Positions 43,501 to 53,561 of a stretch of 64,000 bases of DNA are shown here, piece after piece. The stretch is from Saccharopolyspora rectivirgula DSM 43747 (GTDB lineage: Bacteria > Actinomycetota > Actinomycetes > Mycobacteriales > Pseudonocardiaceae). The notes below the pieces were generated by a model. It ran no database searches. It saw nothing but the letters and a program-made list of their open reading frames with translations, and was not told the DNA's origin. The position numbers and the translations under genes were made by a program. The stretch spans positions 26,044 to 90,043 of the forward strand of contig NZ_AYJW01000007.1 of the NCBI RefSeq assembly GCF_000497205.1, written 5' to 3'. Every line of letters begins with the position of its first letter. The stretch's first letter is position 1.

Positions 43501-43927
43501 GCAGGTGCTCCAGCGCCACGGCATCGAGCTGGGCCAGACCTCGATGGTGGACGGCAGCGGGCTTTCGCTCGACGACCGGATGTCCTCGAAGGTGCTCGGG
43601 AACCTGCTGTCGGTGGCCACCGAACCGGCCAGTCCGGAAGGCGGGTTGTCGGAGGAGTCGGCGAAGCTGCGTGCGCTGCTGCTCGGGCTGCCGGTGGCCG
43701 GCGGCACCGGAAGCCTCGCCGGCCGGTTCACCGACGAACCCGGCAAGGGCTGGGTGCGGGCCAAGACCGGGACGCTGGAAGGCGCCAACAGCTTGGCCGG
43801 AATGCTGGTCACCGCCGACGGGCGGCTGCTGGTGTTCGCCCTGATCTCCAACGGGACCAGCAGGGACGCATCCCGGGCCGCACTGGACGACCTGGTCAGC
43901 GCGATCCAGCAGTGCGGCTGTCGGTGA
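40514..43927 (+). CDS. dacB: D-alanyl-D-alanine carboxypeptidase (S13/PBP4) with giant acidic N-terminal region
   Basis: 1137 residues, more than twice the usual PBP4 length. Residues 1-680 are low-complexity, dominated by Glu, Ala, Ser, Asp, Gln and Pro, probably disordered and cytoplasmic. A membrane helix (about 688-710, [20 protein letters not shown]) anchors the extracellular S13 peptidase domain. Catalytic motifs are complete: S-T-G-K (Ser788-Lys791), S-D-N (966-968) and K-T-G (1084-1086). The enzyme trims or cuts peptidoglycan stem peptides. Start GTG 40514 follows GAGGAGGAG. The position next to ppa and the DUF2342 gene matches Rv3627c, whose N-terminus is short. Confidence 0.9.
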   Translation: MPRPQQPRGEVSGTGELASGGDRQDNAKPQPDWPVEDADRSPASSEAPPPQPSDGAAEDGSDATAPQQKTASAAEPDTERQDASQEAEQRDADQDQSSEQGGQAAESDSDESDSDESDSEEQRDQVEAGADRSSAQRSDAGAAPSTDADDAGGPAEQASEEDRSEEGAEPSDAQQQSAETGASSTAEPSDTDTAEQEEAEPAEESGASDAEPGTAEATGDREAEPQPAAGEEADSGAPENSTGPAEQPDSDTERPAAEQREEADTGAAQRSSSAAEGKTAEPEEAESAEQAEKGAPEKAGEQGEDAEQAEAEPAGAEEEPEESADSGEAESPAPEQDGEAPRQDDGTDQSQQSATEQPESEERSEPGGEAGAGSNAPAKSQDSPEQPTAADGAGTSEESGGGAEPERAPEEDSSARPEAGAPEESTDEPAAGADEEKGESARSDETADDQEPEQQDAASPAAEDSPAEDQRTTSPEQESASTEQQREEERTDEQPAVAAESTSTDQQTDRSAETAEQSSGEPAEQADTRSSAADDGETTQVIPRVVVTEPQAGEQPTAGREAPPATDAEQTQQLAPVTAPEETDSERTARIDLRELQDTAPSGFRAPAVPPNGGGRPRGNPQQMTTGAPRPASPEDFAEVLRGQPAPPPAKPAQPAPPAAPPSKPRQPSVFAGQQTPEPQIPARLRRRRGLVLAAVALVAVLVVGVAVVPGLVRQALIADPPAPVQLEPSIKPLSADAPAPGPNALSAALTDELANPALGQLGGIVLDPVTDEVLWQQNADQALVPGSTGKLLTAGAVLLSLDHQKRFTTKVVRGSTPGSIVIVGGGDPTLTTLPEGQESVYPGAARLDDLVQQLKQSVGDSVVSVQVDTSRYAGPKLAPGWLPQDVPAGYIAPIEPVMLDGARQDPQLDTSPRSQTPALDVAKRVAAAFGTTQVSEGEAPQNAEVLAEVQSPTVRELTEVMLQRSDNVLAETLAREVAIANGNAPTFEGATKAIRQVLQRHGIELGQTSMVDGSGLSLDDRMSSKVLGNLLSVATEPASPEGGLSEESAKLRALLLGLPVAGGTGSLAGRFTDEPGKGWVRAKTGTLEGANSLAGMLVTADGRLLVFALISNGTSRDASRAALDDLVSAIQQCGCR
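40830..40874 (+). repeat. Three tandem 15-base units encoding ESDSD repeats
   Basis: The unit GAGAGCGACTCCGAC occurs twice and a third time with one change (final GAA), encoding [15 protein letters not shown] inside the acidic arm of DacB. In-frame unit length allows expansion without a frameshift. Confidence 0.85.
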
Positions 43928-43989
43928 AGCGCCGGATTCAGCCGCGTTGAGCAGGCTAATCGGCCGGGCTGTGGGGTACCGTCGGTCGT

Positions 43990-45111
43990 GTGAACGCCCG
44001 CCTCACCACTCCATCGCCTGCCCCAGCTGCCGCATCTTCCCGGCAGCTGCCGTTGGACTGGGACGTCGCGGTCGGCACCGCGGTCCGGCTGATGCCGTCC
44101 GGACCGGACGTGCCGCGCGGAGAAGCCGCGGAGGCCGTGCGGTCCCTGCGGCGGTTCAGCGCGGAAGCCGAGACCTACGTCCGGGAAGTGACCGGGCTCG
44201 GCGAGCACCTGCCCGTCGTCCAGGGAGACGTGGTGGACCGGCCGGCCTGGGTGCGGGGAGCCGCGCAGGGCCTGGCCGACCTCACCGACGCCGCCATGCT
44301 CACGGCGGGGGCGGCGGAGCTGCGCCAGAGCGATCTCTTCGGCGCGCTCAGCTCGCGCAGCGCCGGCATGCAGGCGGGAGTGGTGCTGTCCTACCTGGGC
44401 ACCAAGGTCCTCGGGCAGTTCGACCCGTACGGCCCGCCCCACCAGGACGGGCAGGTGGGCCGACTGCTGCTGGTGGCCCCGAACATCGTCGCCGCCCAGC
44501 GGGCCTTGGGCGTGCCGGGCGACGACTTCCGCATGTGGGTGTGCCTGCACGAATCCACCCACCGGCTGCAGTTCAACGCGGTGCCGTGGTTGCGCGCGCA
44601 CTTCACCGAATCGCTGGGCACGCTGCTGGCCGAGATGGAGGGGACGACCGGCGACCTGCTCGCCCGGGTGCCCCAGATGTTCCGGCAGGCGCGCGCGTCC
44701 CGGCTGGAGGGGAGCACCAGCCCCGGCATGCTGGGCCTGGTGGAGCTGCTGCAGACGCCGAGCCAGCGGGCTGCCCTGGACCGGGTGATCGCCCTTTCCA
44801 CCCTGTTGGAGGGGCACGCCGATCACGTGATGGACGCGGTGGGCCCGAAGGTGGTGCCCAGCGTGGCCACCATCCGCTCGCGCTTCACCGACCGGCGCAA
44901 GGGCGGCGGGTTGCTGGACCGGATCCTGCGCAGCCTGCTCGGGGTGGACGCCAAGATCCGCCAGTACGCGCAGGGGGCTGCTTTCACCAGCAAGGTGGTC
45001 GAAGCGGTCGGCATGGACGGGTTCAACGCGGTGTGGACCTCGCCCGAGCACCTGCCCACCCGCGCGGAGATCCAGCAGCCCGCGGTGTGGCTGCGGCGGG
45101 TGCACGGCTGA
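43990..45111 (+). CDS. DUF2342/zincin-like metalloprotein (Rv3626c-like)
   Basis: A 373-residue protein of the family named for F420-linked or zincin-like hydrolases. The helical body carries a zinc-type motif HESTH (187-191, in MWVCLHESTHRLQFNAVP) followed by a second acidic helix (SLGTLLAEME). A second conserved block, LEGHADHVMDAVG, supplies another His/Asp set. No signal peptide, so cytoplasmic. The role is unknown, and F420 involvement is only a label in databases. GTG 43990 start; it lies between dacB and tilS, as in mycobacteria. Confidence 0.85.
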   Translation: MNARLTTPSPAPAAASSRQLPLDWDVAVGTAVRLMPSGPDVPRGEAAEAVRSLRRFSAEAETYVREVTGLGEHLPVVQGDVVDRPAWVRGAAQGLADLTDAAMLTAGAAELRQSDLFGALSSRSAGMQAGVVLSYLGTKVLGQFDPYGPPHQDGQVGRLLLVAPNIVAAQRALGVPGDDFRMWVCLHESTHRLQFNAVPWLRAHFTESLGTLLAEMEGTTGDLLARVPQMFRQARASRLEGSTSPGMLGLVELLQTPSQRAALDRVIALSTLLEGHADHVMDAVGPKVVPSVATIRSRFTDRRKGGGLLDRILRSLLGVDAKIRQYAQGAAFTSKVVEAVGMDGFNAVWTSPEHLPTRAEIQQPAVWLRRVHG

Positions 45112-45156
45112 ACGCCCGGCCGCGGCCAGCGGTGGAGCGGGGGCGAGAATCGCGGG

Positions 45157-46134
45157 GTGCCTCCTGAGCGTGCTGTGAGCGAAATCCGCACCGCCGTGCG
45201 GCGGTTGCTGGACTCCCCGGAAGCCGCCCCGTTCCGGGGCGCTCCGCTGGCGGTGGCCTGCTCCGGTGGTGCTGATTCCCTGGCACTGGCGGCCGCTGCC
45301 GTGCACGTCGCGCACCGGCGCGGGGGCGAGGTGCGCGGTTTGGTGGTCGACCACGGGCTGCAGGAGGGCTCCGCCGAGGTGGCGGCCGCCGCGGCGGAGC
45401 AGCTGGAGCGGCTGGGCTGCGACGGGGTCGAGGTCATCGGGGTTTCGGTCACCGGGAACGGCGGGATGGAGGCCGCTGCCCGGCGGGCCCGCTACGCGGC
45501 GCTGCGCCAGCACCGCCCGGAGAACGGGCTGGTGCTGCTCGGCCACACCCTCGACGACCAAGCGGAGACGGTGCTGTTGGGACTGGGCAGGGGGTCCGGT
45601 CCGCGGTCGATCGCCGGCATGCGCCCGCTGGATCCGCCGTGGGCGCGTCCGCTGCTGGGGGTCCGGCGCCGGACCACGTTGGAGGCCTGCCGGGCGTTGG
45701 GGCTGCGGCCGTGGCAGGACCCGCACAACTCCGACCTCCGGTTCACCCGTGTGCGATTGCGCACAGAGGTGCTGCCGCTGCTGGAGCAGGTGCTGCAGGG
45801 CGGGGTCCGCGAAGCGCTGGCCCGCACGGCTCGTCAACTGCAAGAAGACGAGGAAGCGCTGGATGCTGTGGCCGCTCGGGTGCGGTCGGAAGTGGAGACC
45901 GGGGAGGGGTTGGACGCCGGGATGCTGGCTGAGTCGCCAGCAGCCGTCCGGCGTAGAGTCCTGCGGGACTGGTTGTTGGCCCGCGGCGTCACCGAGGTCT
46001 CGGACGCGCACCTGCGGAGCGCGGACCGCTTGGTGGCGGCGTGGCGTGGTCAGGGCGGGCACGCCCTCCCGGGCGGGTTTGTGCTGCACAGGTCCCGTGG
46101 CACGCTCTTACTGCGAGTGGCGGAGCCCCGGTAG
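45157..46134 (+). CDS. tilS: tRNA(Ile)-lysidine synthase
   Basis: Converts the wobble C of tRNA-Ile(CAU) to lysidine, changing it to read AUA. 325 residues with the PP-loop SGGADS (36-41), then LVVDHGLQEGSAE, GHTLDDQAETVLLGLGRGSG and the WARPLLGVRR region. The C-terminal TilS domains are short, typical of actinobacterial forms. GTG 45157 is the start. hpt follows on the same strand, the usual tilS-hpt-ftsH order. Confidence 0.94.
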   Translation: MPPERAVSEIRTAVRRLLDSPEAAPFRGAPLAVACSGGADSLALAAAAVHVAHRRGGEVRGLVVDHGLQEGSAEVAAAAAEQLERLGCDGVEVIGVSVTGNGGMEAAARRARYAALRQHRPENGLVLLGHTLDDQAETVLLGLGRGSGPRSIAGMRPLDPPWARPLLGVRRRTTLEACRALGLRPWQDPHNSDLRFTRVRLRTEVLPLLEQVLQGGVREALARTARQLQEDEEALDAVAARVRSEVETGEGLDAGMLAESPAAVRRRVLRDWLLARGVTEVSDAHLRSADRLVAAWRGQGGHALPGGFVLHRSRGTLLLRVAEPR

Positions 46135-46218
46135 GCTCGATGGCTGCTTGACCGGTTGCGGGGTCCGGGCGTGCGAGCGCCAGATGTCGAGTTCAGTCGG
46201 GAGAGGGGAAGCCGGGCC

Positions 46219-46773
46219 GTGTATGACGGCGACATTGCCTCGGTGCTCATCACCGAGCAGCAGCTCAAGGACAAGGTTGCTGAACTGGCGAAGCGGGTTG
46301 CCGACGACTACCAGGACGTCACGGGGGACTTGCTGCTGGTCGGTGTGCTCAAGGGCGCGGTCATGTTCATGACCGACTTCGCCCGGGCCTTACCGCAGCC
46401 GGCGCAACTGGAGTTCATGGCCGTCAGCTCCTACGGCTCCTCCACCTCTTCCTCCGGGGTGGTCCGGATCCTCAAGGACCTGGACCGGGACATCGCCGAC
46501 CGGCACGTGCTGATCGTCGAGGACATCATCGACTCCGGTCTGACGCTGTCGTGGCTGCTGAAGAACTTGAGCTCGCGCAACCCGGCGTCGCTGGAGGTGT
46601 GCACGCTGCTGCGCAAGCCCGACGCGGTGCAGGTGGACGTGCCGGTGAAGTACGTCGGTTTCGACATCCCCAACGAGTTCGTGGTCGGCTACGGGCTCGA
46701 CTACGCCGAGCGCTACCGTGATCTGCCTTACATCGGCACACTCGACCCCAAGGTCTACACGTCTGGTGTCTGA
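46219..46773 (+). CDS. hpt: Hypoxanthine(-guanine) phosphoribosyltransferase
   Basis: Makes IMP/GMP from purine bases and PRPP. 184 residues from GTG 46219 ([11 protein letters not shown]) with AGAGGGGAAG upstream; the frame is open from 46156, but the extra residues are not family-like. The PRPP-binding motif is [14 protein letters not shown]; the flexible loop [11 protein letters not shown] and the base-binding [20 protein letters not shown] are present. Confidence 0.95.
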   Translation: MYDGDIASVLITEQQLKDKVAELAKRVADDYQDVTGDLLLVGVLKGAVMFMTDFARALPQPAQLEFMAVSSYGSSTSSSGVVRILKDLDRDIADRHVLIVEDIIDSGLTLSWLLKNLSSRNPASLEVCTLLRKPDAVQVDVPVKYVGFDIPNEFVVGYGLDYAERYRDLPYIGTLDPKVYTSGV

Positions 46774-47030
46774 GGGGTCGGGCACGTCGGCGGTCGCCCG
46801 ACGTGTCCGGATGAACACCCAGCGCTGCAGATCAGTGGTGGTTTTGCTGCGGTGTGCCCGGTTTTGCCGGTCGAGTTGCATGTAACCTGGCGTTCGCGCG
46901 CTGCTCGCCCGTGGTGTAGCCGTCCGCCGGCCCGGTACGCTGGTCGGAAGGGGTTGACGGCCGGAGCCGAGCATGCCGTTGGCCGAAGTAGCACTCAGGG
47001 AGGGTCGAGGCCGCCCGCGGCCGCAAGTGA

Positions 47031-49382
47031 ATGGACCGAAAGCGCCTGCTCCGAAACCCGCTGCTGTGGATCCTGACAGCGTTCCTGCTGATCTACGGCT
47101 TCAGCGTGCTCTTTGACGAGACCCGCGCCTACCGCGAGGTCTCGACTTCGCAGGCCCTCGAGCAGATCGCCCAGGGTCGGGTGGCCGAGGCCACCATCGA
47201 GGACAAGGAGCAGCGGGTCCGGCTGACTCTCAGGGAAGGTCAGCAGTTCGAAGGCAGCAACCGGTTGATCGCCCAGTACCCGGCTGGGGCGACCGACCAG
47301 GTGGTCACCGAGATCCGCAACGCTGGCATCGACAACTGGAACACCCGCGTCACCCAGGACTCGTTCTGGGTGCAGATGTTGTTCTACCTGGTCCCCATCG
47401 GCCTGCTCGTGCTGCTGCTGATGTGGATGATGAACAACGTCCAAGGCGGCGGGAACCGGGTGCTGAACTTCGGCAAGTCCAAGGCCAAGCAGCTCACCAA
47501 GGACATGCCCAAGACCATGTTCTCGGACGTCGCGGGCGCCGACGAGGCGGTCGAGGAGCTGCAAGAGATCAAGGACTTCCTGCAGAACCCCGGTCGCTAC
47601 CAGGCGCTCGGCGCGAAGATCCCCAAGGGTGTGCTGCTCTACGGTCCGCCCGGCACCGGTAAGACCTTGCTGGCCCGCGCCGTGGCCGGCGAGGCCGGTG
47701 TGCCGTTCTACTCCATCTCCGGTTCCGACTTCGTCGAGATGTTCGTCGGTGTCGGCGCCTCCCGCGTTCGCGACCTGTTCGAGCAGGCCAAGCAGAACGC
47801 GCCGTGCATCGTCTTCGTGGACGAGATCGACGCGGTCGGTCGCCAGCGCGGTGCTGGTCTCGGCGGTGGCCACGACGAGCGCGAGCAGACCCTGAACCAG
47901 CTGCTGGTCGAGATGGACGGGTTCGACTCGCGCGGTGGGATCATCCTCATCGCGGCGACGAACCGGCCGGACATCCTGGACCCGGCGCTGCTGCGCCCGG
48001 GCCGCTTCGACCGGCAGATCCCGGTGTCCGCACCGGACCTGCGGGGCCGTCGCGCCATCCTCGGCGTGCACTCCAAGGGCAAGCCGCTGGCGCAGGACGT
48101 GGACCTGGACGCGCTGGCGAAGCGCACCGTCGGCTTCTCCGGTGCCGACCTGGAGAACGTGGTGAACGAGGCCGCGCTGCTGACCGCCCGGGAAGGCGGG
48201 CAGCTGATCACCGCCGCGGCGTTGGAAGAGGCGGTGGACCGGGTCATCGGTGGTCCGCGCCGCAAGACGAAGATCATCTCGGAGCGCGACAAGAAGATCA
48301 CCGCCTACCACGAGGGCGGGCACGCGCTCGCCGCGTGGGCGATGCCGGACCTGGAGCCGGTGTACAAGCTGACGATCCTGCCGCGCGGTCGCACCGGCGG
48401 GCACGCGCTCGTCGTCCCGGAGGACGACAAGGACATGCTGACCCGCTCGGAGATGATCGCCCGGCTGGTGTTCGCGCTCGGCGGTCGCTCCGCCGAGGAG
48501 CTGGTCTTCCACGAACCGACCACCGGCGCCTCCAGCGACATCGAGCAAGCCACCAAGATCGCCCGGGCGATGGTCACCGAGTACGGCATGACCGCCCGGC
48601 TGGGCGCGGTCAAGTACGGCAAGGAGGAGGGCGACCCGTTCCTGGGCCGCACCGCCGGCCAGCAGCCGAACTACTCGCTCGAGGTGGCCCACGAGATCGA
48701 CGAGGAGGTGCGCCGGCTGATCGAGGCGGCGCACACCGAGGCGTGGGAGATCCTCAACACCTACCGCGACGTGCTCGACAACCTGGTCCTCGAGCTGATC
48801 GAGAAGGAGACGCTCAACCGCAAGGACCTGGAGCGCATCTTCGCCGGCGTCAAGAAGCGCCCCCGGATCACCGCGTTCAACGACTTCGGCGGTCGTACGC
48901 CGTCGGACAAGCCCCCGATCAAGACCCCGGGTGAGCTGGCCATGGAGCGCGGAGAACCGTGGCCGCCGGAGGAGAAGAAGGAAGAGGAGAAACCCGCTCA
49001 GCCCGAACCGGCTCAGGTGGGCAGCCAGAACGGCGCCCAGCCGAGCCAGGGCCAGGCTCCGACGCCGACCGGGACTGGGGCTCCGGGAACCATCCAGTTC
49101 CAGAACCCGGCTTCCGGGCAGCAGTTACCGCACGCGGTTCCGCCGAACTACGGTGCGCCGCCCGGGTGGACTCCGGCGACCTCCCCGTCGCAGCCCAGCG
49201 GCTACCAGGGCGGCCAGTACAACTGGGTGCCGTCCTGGGAACGCGGCCAGCAGCAGGCGCAGCAGGCCAAGCCGGAGGGCGGTGACCAGTCCGGCCCGTC
49301 GTCGACATCCCAGGGTGGTTCGTCGGGGGCTGAGCAGAACGCAGATTCGCCCAAGGACAGCGGCGACGGCACCACCCGCTGA
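47031..49382 (+). CDS. ftsH: ATP-dependent zinc metalloprotease FtsH
   Basis: A membrane-anchored AAA+ protease for quality control of membrane proteins; 783 residues. Two N-terminal helices (about 8-26 and 110-132) flank a small outer domain; Walker A GPPGTGKT (about 204-211), Walker [11 protein letters not shown], the second region of homology [19 protein letters not shown], and the zinc motif HEGGH (427-431). After residue 640 there is a long Pro/Gln/Gly-rich disordered tail seen in actinobacterial FtsH. ATG 47031 lacks a strong ribosome site. The folate genes follow, as in mycobacteria. Confidence 0.97.
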   Translation: MDRKRLLRNPLLWILTAFLLIYGFSVLFDETRAYREVSTSQALEQIAQGRVAEATIEDKEQRVRLTLREGQQFEGSNRLIAQYPAGATDQVVTEIRNAGIDNWNTRVTQDSFWVQMLFYLVPIGLLVLLLMWMMNNVQGGGNRVLNFGKSKAKQLTKDMPKTMFSDVAGADEAVEELQEIKDFLQNPGRYQALGAKIPKGVLLYGPPGTGKTLLARAVAGEAGVPFYSISGSDFVEMFVGVGASRVRDLFEQAKQNAPCIVFVDEIDAVGRQRGAGLGGGHDEREQTLNQLLVEMDGFDSRGGIILIAATNRPDILDPALLRPGRFDRQIPVSAPDLRGRRAILGVHSKGKPLAQDVDLDALAKRTVGFSGADLENVVNEAALLTAREGGQLITAAALEEAVDRVIGGPRRKTKIISERDKKITAYHEGGHALAAWAMPDLEPVYKLTILPRGRTGGHALVVPEDDKDMLTRSEMIARLVFALGGRSAEELVFHEPTTGASSDIEQATKIARAMVTEYGMTARLGAVKYGKEEGDPFLGRTAGQQPNYSLEVAHEIDEEVRRLIEAAHTEAWEILNTYRDVLDNLVLELIEKETLNRKDLERIFAGVKKRPRITAFNDFGGRTPSDKPPIKTPGELAMERGEPWPPEEKKEEEKPAQPEPAQVGSQNGAQPSQGQAPTPTGTGAPGTIQFQNPASGQQLPHAVPPNYGAPPGWTPATSPSQPSGYQGGQYNWVPSWERGQQQAQQAKPEGGDQSGPSSTSQGGSSGAEQNADSPKDSGDGTTR

Positions 49383-49438
49383 CTCCGGCGTCGTAGGACC
49401 AGGGTCAGTGGGGCCGTGAGCCGGGGAGGAACAACAAA

Positions 49439-50083
49439 TTGACCAGCGTGGTCGGAGAGCCGTTCGGTTTGGACGACGAGGACGAACTCCAGCCGGACGG
49501 CTCGGCAAACGTGCGCGAATTCGACCAGCAGCGTGCCGAGGCAGCGATTCGCGAGCTGCTCCTCGCCGTGGGCGAGGACCCGGACCGGGAGGGTTTGCAG
49601 GAGACGCCTGCGCGCGTGGCGCGGGCGTACCGGGAGCTGTTCGCCGGGCTGCACACCAATCCGGACCGCGTGTTGGACAAGACCTTCGACGAGTCCCACG
49701 AGGAGCTGGTGCTGGTCCGGGAGATCCCGGTCTACTCGACCTGTGAGCACCACCTGCTGCCCTTCCACGGGATGGCGCACATCGGATACATTCCCAACGA
49801 CCAGGGCCGGGTCACCGGGTTGTCCAAGCTGGCCCGGTTGGTGGATCTGTACGCCAAGCGTCCGCAGGTTCAAGAGCGGCTGACCTCGCAGGTCGCCGAT
49901 GCGCTGGTGCGCCGGCTGCAGCCGCGGGGTGTCATCGTGGTCATCGAGGCCGAGCACTTGTGCATGGGGATGCGCGGTGTGCGGAAGGCGGGGGCGATCA
50001 CCACGACTTCGGCGGTGCGCGGTATTTTCCGCAGCTCCACGTCGTCCCGCGCCGAGGCGTTGTCACTGATTAGAGGGAAGTAA
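49439..50083 (+). CDS. folE: GTP cyclohydrolase I
   Basis: First step of folate synthesis, GTP to dihydroneopterin triphosphate. 214 residues; motifs [19 protein letters not shown] and [11 protein letters not shown] supply the zinc ligands Cys/His/Cys. The TTG start at 49439 is chosen because GGGGAGGA lies 9 bases upstream and the next in-frame starts would cut the conserved N-terminus. Its stop TAA overlaps the folP ATG by one base. Confidence 0.96.
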   Translation: MTSVVGEPFGLDDEDELQPDGSANVREFDQQRAEAAIRELLLAVGEDPDREGLQETPARVARAYRELFAGLHTNPDRVLDKTFDESHEELVLVREIPVYSTCEHHLLPFHGMAHIGYIPNDQGRVTGLSKLARLVDLYAKRPQVQERLTSQVADALVRRLQPRGVIVVIEAEHLCMGMRGVRKAGAITTTSAVRGIFRSSTSSRAEALSLIRGK

Positions 50084-50931
50084 TGCACGCACTGCTGCCG
50101 AACCCACCCCGGTGCGCCGTGATGGGCGTGCTGAACGTGACCCCCGATTCCTTCTCGGACGGGGGGCGTTACCTGGATCGGGCGGATGCGGTCGCGCACG
50201 GCGTGGGAATGCACCGGATGGGTGCGGACATCATCGACGTCGGTGGTGAGTCGACGCGTCCGGGCTCGGAGCGGGTCGATGCGGAGACCGAGATCAAGCG
50301 GGTGGTCCCGGTCGTGCAGGAGCTGTCGGCGGCGGGCGTGCCGGTGAGCGTGGACACCACCCGGGCCGAGGTGGCGGAAGCCGCCGCCGCTGCTGGCGCC
50401 GCGGTGATCAACGACGTTTCCGGTGGTCGGGCCGATCCCGACATGGTGCGGGTCGCCGCGGAGACCGGCCTGCCGTGGATCCTGATGCACTGGCGCGGGC
50501 ACAGCCGCAACATGAACGAGCTGGCCACCTACCAGGACGTGGTGGCCGAGGTCCGCGACGAGCTGATGCAGCAGGTGGACGCGGCGCTGGCGGCCGGGGT
50601 GTCCGAAGAGGCGATCGTGCTGGACCCGGGGCTGGGGTTCGCCAAGACCGCCGAGCACGACTGGAAGCTGCTGCAGAACCTCGAGGTGTTCGTCGGGCTG
50701 GGCTTCCCGGTCCTGGTCGGGGCGTCCCGCAAGCGCTTCCTCGGCCGACTGCTGGAGGGCCTGGACGGGACCCCGCGGCCCCCGTTGGGCCGGGACGTGG
50801 CCACCGCGGTGGTCTCCGCGCTGGCGGCGGACCGCGGGGCGTGGGGCGTGCGGGTGCACGACGTGCGCGGTTCCCTGGACGCGGTGGCGGTCACGGCCGC
50901 GTGGCGCAGCGGGGGTGGCCCGGTTGGCTGA
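50083..50931 (+). CDS. folP: Dihydropteroate synthase
   Basis: Joins pABA to dihydropterin pyrophosphate; the sulfonamide target. 282-residue TIM barrel with [16 protein letters not shown] (13-28), [37 protein letters not shown] and [18 protein letters not shown] stands just before ATG 50083. The end overlaps the folB start by 17 bases. Confidence 0.96.
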   Translation: MHALLPNPPRCAVMGVLNVTPDSFSDGGRYLDRADAVAHGVGMHRMGADIIDVGGESTRPGSERVDAETEIKRVVPVVQELSAAGVPVSVDTTRAEVAEAAAAAGAAVINDVSGGRADPDMVRVAAETGLPWILMHWRGHSRNMNELATYQDVVAEVRDELMQQVDAALAAGVSEEAIVLDPGLGFAKTAEHDWKLLQNLEVFVGLGFPVLVGASRKRFLGRLLEGLDGTPRPPLGRDVATAVVSALAADRGAWGVRVHDVRGSLDAVAVTAAWRSGGGPVG

Positions 50932-51313
50932 CCGGATCACGTTGACCGGGTTGAAGGTCCGCGGCAACCACGGGGTCTTCGACCACGAGAAGCGGGACGG
51001 CCAGGAGTTCGTCGTCGACCTGACGCTGTGGATCGACCTGGGGGACGCGGCTCGGGACGACGACCTGTCCAAGACCGTGGATTACGGCGAGCTCGCCAAG
51101 CGCGCGGCGCAGATCGTCTCCGGTCCGCCGCGGGACCTGATCGAGACCGTGGCGGCGGAGGTGGCCGACGAGATCATGACCGATCAGCGGGTCTTCGCCA
51201 CCGAGGTCACCATTCACAAGCCGGCTGCGCCGATCCCGCTGGAGTTCGCGGACGTGGCGGTCACCATCCGGCGGTCGCGCCGGGGCGGGCGCGGTAATGT
51301 CGTCCCGGCTTGA
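50915..51313 (+). CDS. folB: Dihydroneopterin aldolase
   Basis: Converts dihydroneopterin to 6-hydroxymethyl-dihydropterin and glycolaldehyde. 132 residues with the family pattern [20 protein letters not shown] (catalytic Glu in the HEK segment), [22 protein letters not shown], and [11 protein letters not shown]. Start GTG 50915, inside folP; TTG 50924 is an alternative. It sits between folP and folK. Confidence 0.94.
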   Translation: MARLADRITLTGLKVRGNHGVFDHEKRDGQEFVVDLTLWIDLGDAARDDDLSKTVDYGELAKRAAQIVSGPPRDLIETVAAEVADEIMTDQRVFATEVTIHKPAAPIPLEFADVAVTIRRSRRGGRGNVVPA

Positions 51314-51340
51314 CGGGCTGTTGACGGCGGAGGGGTCGGT

Positions 51341-51835
51341 ATGAGCAGGGCTGTGCTTTCCCTCGGGTCCAACCTCGGGGACCGGCTCGGTCATCTGCGG
51401 CTGGCCGTTTCCGGATTCGCCGCCGAGCTGGTCGCGGCGTCCCCCGTGTACGAGACCGAGCCGTGGGGGGTCACCGACCAACCGGACTTCCTCAACGCGG
51501 TGATCGTCGTGGAGTCGGCCGAGCTGGACCACTGGGGTTGGCTGCGCCGCGGGCAGGAGCTCGAGCAGCAGGCCGGTCGGCGCCGGGAGAAGCGCTGGGG
51601 CCCGCGCACGCTCGACGTGGACGTGGTGACGGTGGACGACGTCCGCAGCGATGACCCCGAGCTGCTGCTGCCCCACCCGGGCACGCCCAGCCGGGCCACG
51701 GTGCTGATCCCCTGGTTGGCGGTGGACCCGGAGGCGGAGCTGCCGGGGCACGGTCGGGTCGCCGATTTGGTGGACCGGTTGCCCGCTGCGGACATCGATG
51801 CGGTGCGGCTCCGCGAGGACTTGGTGCTGCGCTGA
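51341..51835 (+). CDS. folK: 2-amino-4-hydroxy-6-hydroxymethyldihydropteridine pyrophosphokinase
   Basis: Transfers pyrophosphate from ATP to the pterin before FolP acts. 164 residues: LSLGSNLGDRLGHLRLAV (6-23), SPVYETEPWG, QPDFLNAVI, and the signature RWGPRTLDVDVV with the Mg-binding Asp pair; LLLPHPGTPSRATVLIPW near the end. GGAGGGGTCGGT precedes ATG 51341. It completes the folE-P-B-K set. Confidence 0.96.
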   Translation: MSRAVLSLGSNLGDRLGHLRLAVSGFAAELVAASPVYETEPWGVTDQPDFLNAVIVVESAELDHWGWLRRGQELEQQAGRRREKRWGPRTLDVDVVTVDDVRSDDPELLLPHPGTPSRATVLIPWLAVDPEAELPGHGRVADLVDRLPAADIDAVRLREDLVLR

Positions 51836-51933
51836 ACCGCCGGCGGTCTTCCACCCGGTGATCGGGGTGGCCGGTGGCGTGATCGGCCGCGGCCACCGGT
51901 GGCCGGCCGCGTTCCGAATGGGATGCTGGGGAC

Positions 51934-52422
51934 GTGGCACCTCGACAGGTACAGCGCATGCAGTTCACCCAGCCCCGACACCTGTTGGCGGCCGGGGTCG
52001 TCGCCCTGGTGCTGGGGCACCTGGGCGCTCGGTTCGCCTACGGCGGGCTGCCGCCGCTGCCGCTGCTGGCCGGGGTGACGTTGTTGCTGATCGCGGCGAT
52101 CGACTTGGTGCTGGCGTTGAACTTCCGGCCGCGGATCCAGCGTCGCCCGGGGACGGAGCCGGTGAACGCGCTCACGGCCGCGCGAGCGGTGGCGTTGGCG
52201 AAGGCCTCTTCGATGGTGGGCGCGATCATGGCCGGGGCGTGGATCGGCCTGCTGATCTACCTGCTGCCGCTGTTGGGGCGGGTCGTGGTGGCGCAGTCGG
52301 ACGCGGCGGCTGCGGGGATCGGTCTGGTGTCGGCGGGCGCGTTGATCGGCGCGGGGTTGTGGTTGGAGAACTGCCTGCGCAATCCGGACGAGCCCGAGGA
52401 CGAGGACGAAGAAGAGGAATAG
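51934..52422 (+). CDS. DUF3180 four-helix membrane protein
   Basis: 162 residues with four predicted membrane helices (LLAAGVVALVLGHLGARFAY; LPLLAGVTLLLIAAIDLVLA; MVGAIMAGAWIGLLIYLLPL; GIGLVSAGALIGAGLWL), a conserved loop PVNALTAARAVALAKASS, and a very acidic tail (DEPEDEDEEEE). It matches Rv3605c in position after folK. Function unknown. GTG 51934 or ATG 51958 may be the start. Its stop lies inside an 18-base palindrome. Confidence 0.88.
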   Translation: MAPRQVQRMQFTQPRHLLAAGVVALVLGHLGARFAYGGLPPLPLLAGVTLLLIAAIDLVLALNFRPRIQRRPGTEPVNALTAARAVALAKASSMVGAIMAGAWIGLLIYLLPLLGRVVVAQSDAAAAGIGLVSAGALIGAGLWLENCLRNPDEPEDEDEEEE

Positions 52423-52434
52423 TGATCACTATTC
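52417..52434. repeat. Perfect 18-base palindrome over the DUF3180 stop
   Basis: GAATAGTGATCACTATTC reads identically on both strands and includes the TAG stop. It could fold as a 7-base stem with loop GATC, or be a dimeric regulator site. The next gene starts 174 bases downstream, with AATTTTTG in between at about 52455. Confidence 0.7.
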
Positions 52435-52608
52435 GTGTTGGCTGATCGCCGCAATTTTTGATCGATCGCTCCGAAGTGTGGCGCTGTAGCCACGATCGGT
52501 TTCGGTTTTCCGCCATTCACTCCCGGATCGTGGTGCTCTCTGACGAAAGTGGAGGTACGTCACTGCTTTTCAGGTCTCAACAAGATAAAGAAAAGGTACC
52601 GTAGTGGC

Positions 52609-53508
52609 ATGTCCGAAAGCGGCGGCACTGAAAACACCTCATTGCGCTCTAGAATTCTGTGGATTGGGGCTGTTGTGCTGGCCGCTGCGGCCACGGCGGT
52701 CCTGGTGCTCAGCAACGACGCTCGGCTGCTCCGGCTCGGATTGGTGGCCGCGTTATGGGCGGCGATGGCAGGTGCTTTCGCGGTGGCGCACCTGCGGCAG
52801 CGACTGGCGGAAAAGGACCGGGTGGTAGCGGAGCGCCAGCGGATTTACCAGCTGGAGCTGGAAAAGGAAATCGCGGCCCGTCGGGAATTCGAGGCGGAAG
52901 CGGAAGCCCAGGCGCGGCGGGAAGTCGCTGAGGAGCACGACGCGCAGCTGAAGGAACTGCGGGAAGAGCTGGGGCGGTTGCGCTCTGTGCTGGAGCAGGT
53001 CCTCGGTGGAGATGTCCTCTTCGAACGCGTTGCGCTGCGCGCCGAGTCGACCCGGGTGCGGTCCCTCGCCGAGCACGGTCAGCCCCGCGGCAACGTGTTC
53101 GCGCAGCGTCCGGAGCAGGAAGCGCTCTCCGCCAGCGGTGCTCGGGCCGTTCCGCCCGCGGCGCAAGCGGTTGGCCGGATGACCGCCGGTGTTCCGCAGC
53201 GTCCGAAGGAGCCGGTGACGCAGCGGATTTCGCCGGTGCAGCAGTCCGCGGTGGCGCAGTCGGCGGAGCCGAACCGGCCGGACCGGGCCAACTACCGGAC
53301 GGGGCAACAAGTACGTTCTGCCTCGTTCGCCGGAAATGTCCAAACTGGACCGGTGCAGTCTCCGGCCCGCCCGAAGTCCGATTCGAGCGAATCGGGCGAG
53401 TTGGACGTGGAAGCCGGTGCGCACACCGCGGGGACCTCGGTGCGGGAACTGCTCGCCGCCTACGGCGCGACGTCGAGCGGGCAACGCCGTCGTCGTCGAC
53501 GGGCCTGA
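52609..53508 (+). CDS. Membrane protein with coiled coil (DUF6779/Rv3604c-like)
   Basis: 299 residues: two adjacent membrane helices (about 16-35, LWIGAVVLAAAATAVLVLSN; 42-60, LRLGLVAALWAAMAGAFAVA), a long charged coiled coil (64-130, AEKDRVVAERQRIYQLELEK...ELREELGRLRSVLEQV), then a Gln/Pro/Arg-rich disordered part ending in SVRELLAAYGATSSGQRRRR. Its position between DUF3180 and PrsW is that of Rv3604c. A cell-envelope scaffold role is only a guess. ATG 52609 follows a weak AAAGGTA. Confidence 0.8.
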   Translation: MSESGGTENTSLRSRILWIGAVVLAAAATAVLVLSNDARLLRLGLVAALWAAMAGAFAVAHLRQRLAEKDRVVAERQRIYQLELEKEIAARREFEAEAEAQARREVAEEHDAQLKELREELGRLRSVLEQVLGGDVLFERVALRAESTRVRSLAEHGQPRGNVFAQRPEQEALSASGARAVPPAAQAVGRMTAGVPQRPKEPVTQRISPVQQSAVAQSAEPNRPDRANYRTGQQVRSASFAGNVQTGPVQSPARPKSDSSESGELDVEAGAHTAGTSVRELLAAYGATSSGQRRRRRRA

Positions 53509-53561
53509 GTTCCCCAGGGTCTCTCGGGCGGGCGCGCTGCTACTTCTTTAGGGTTCTGGTT

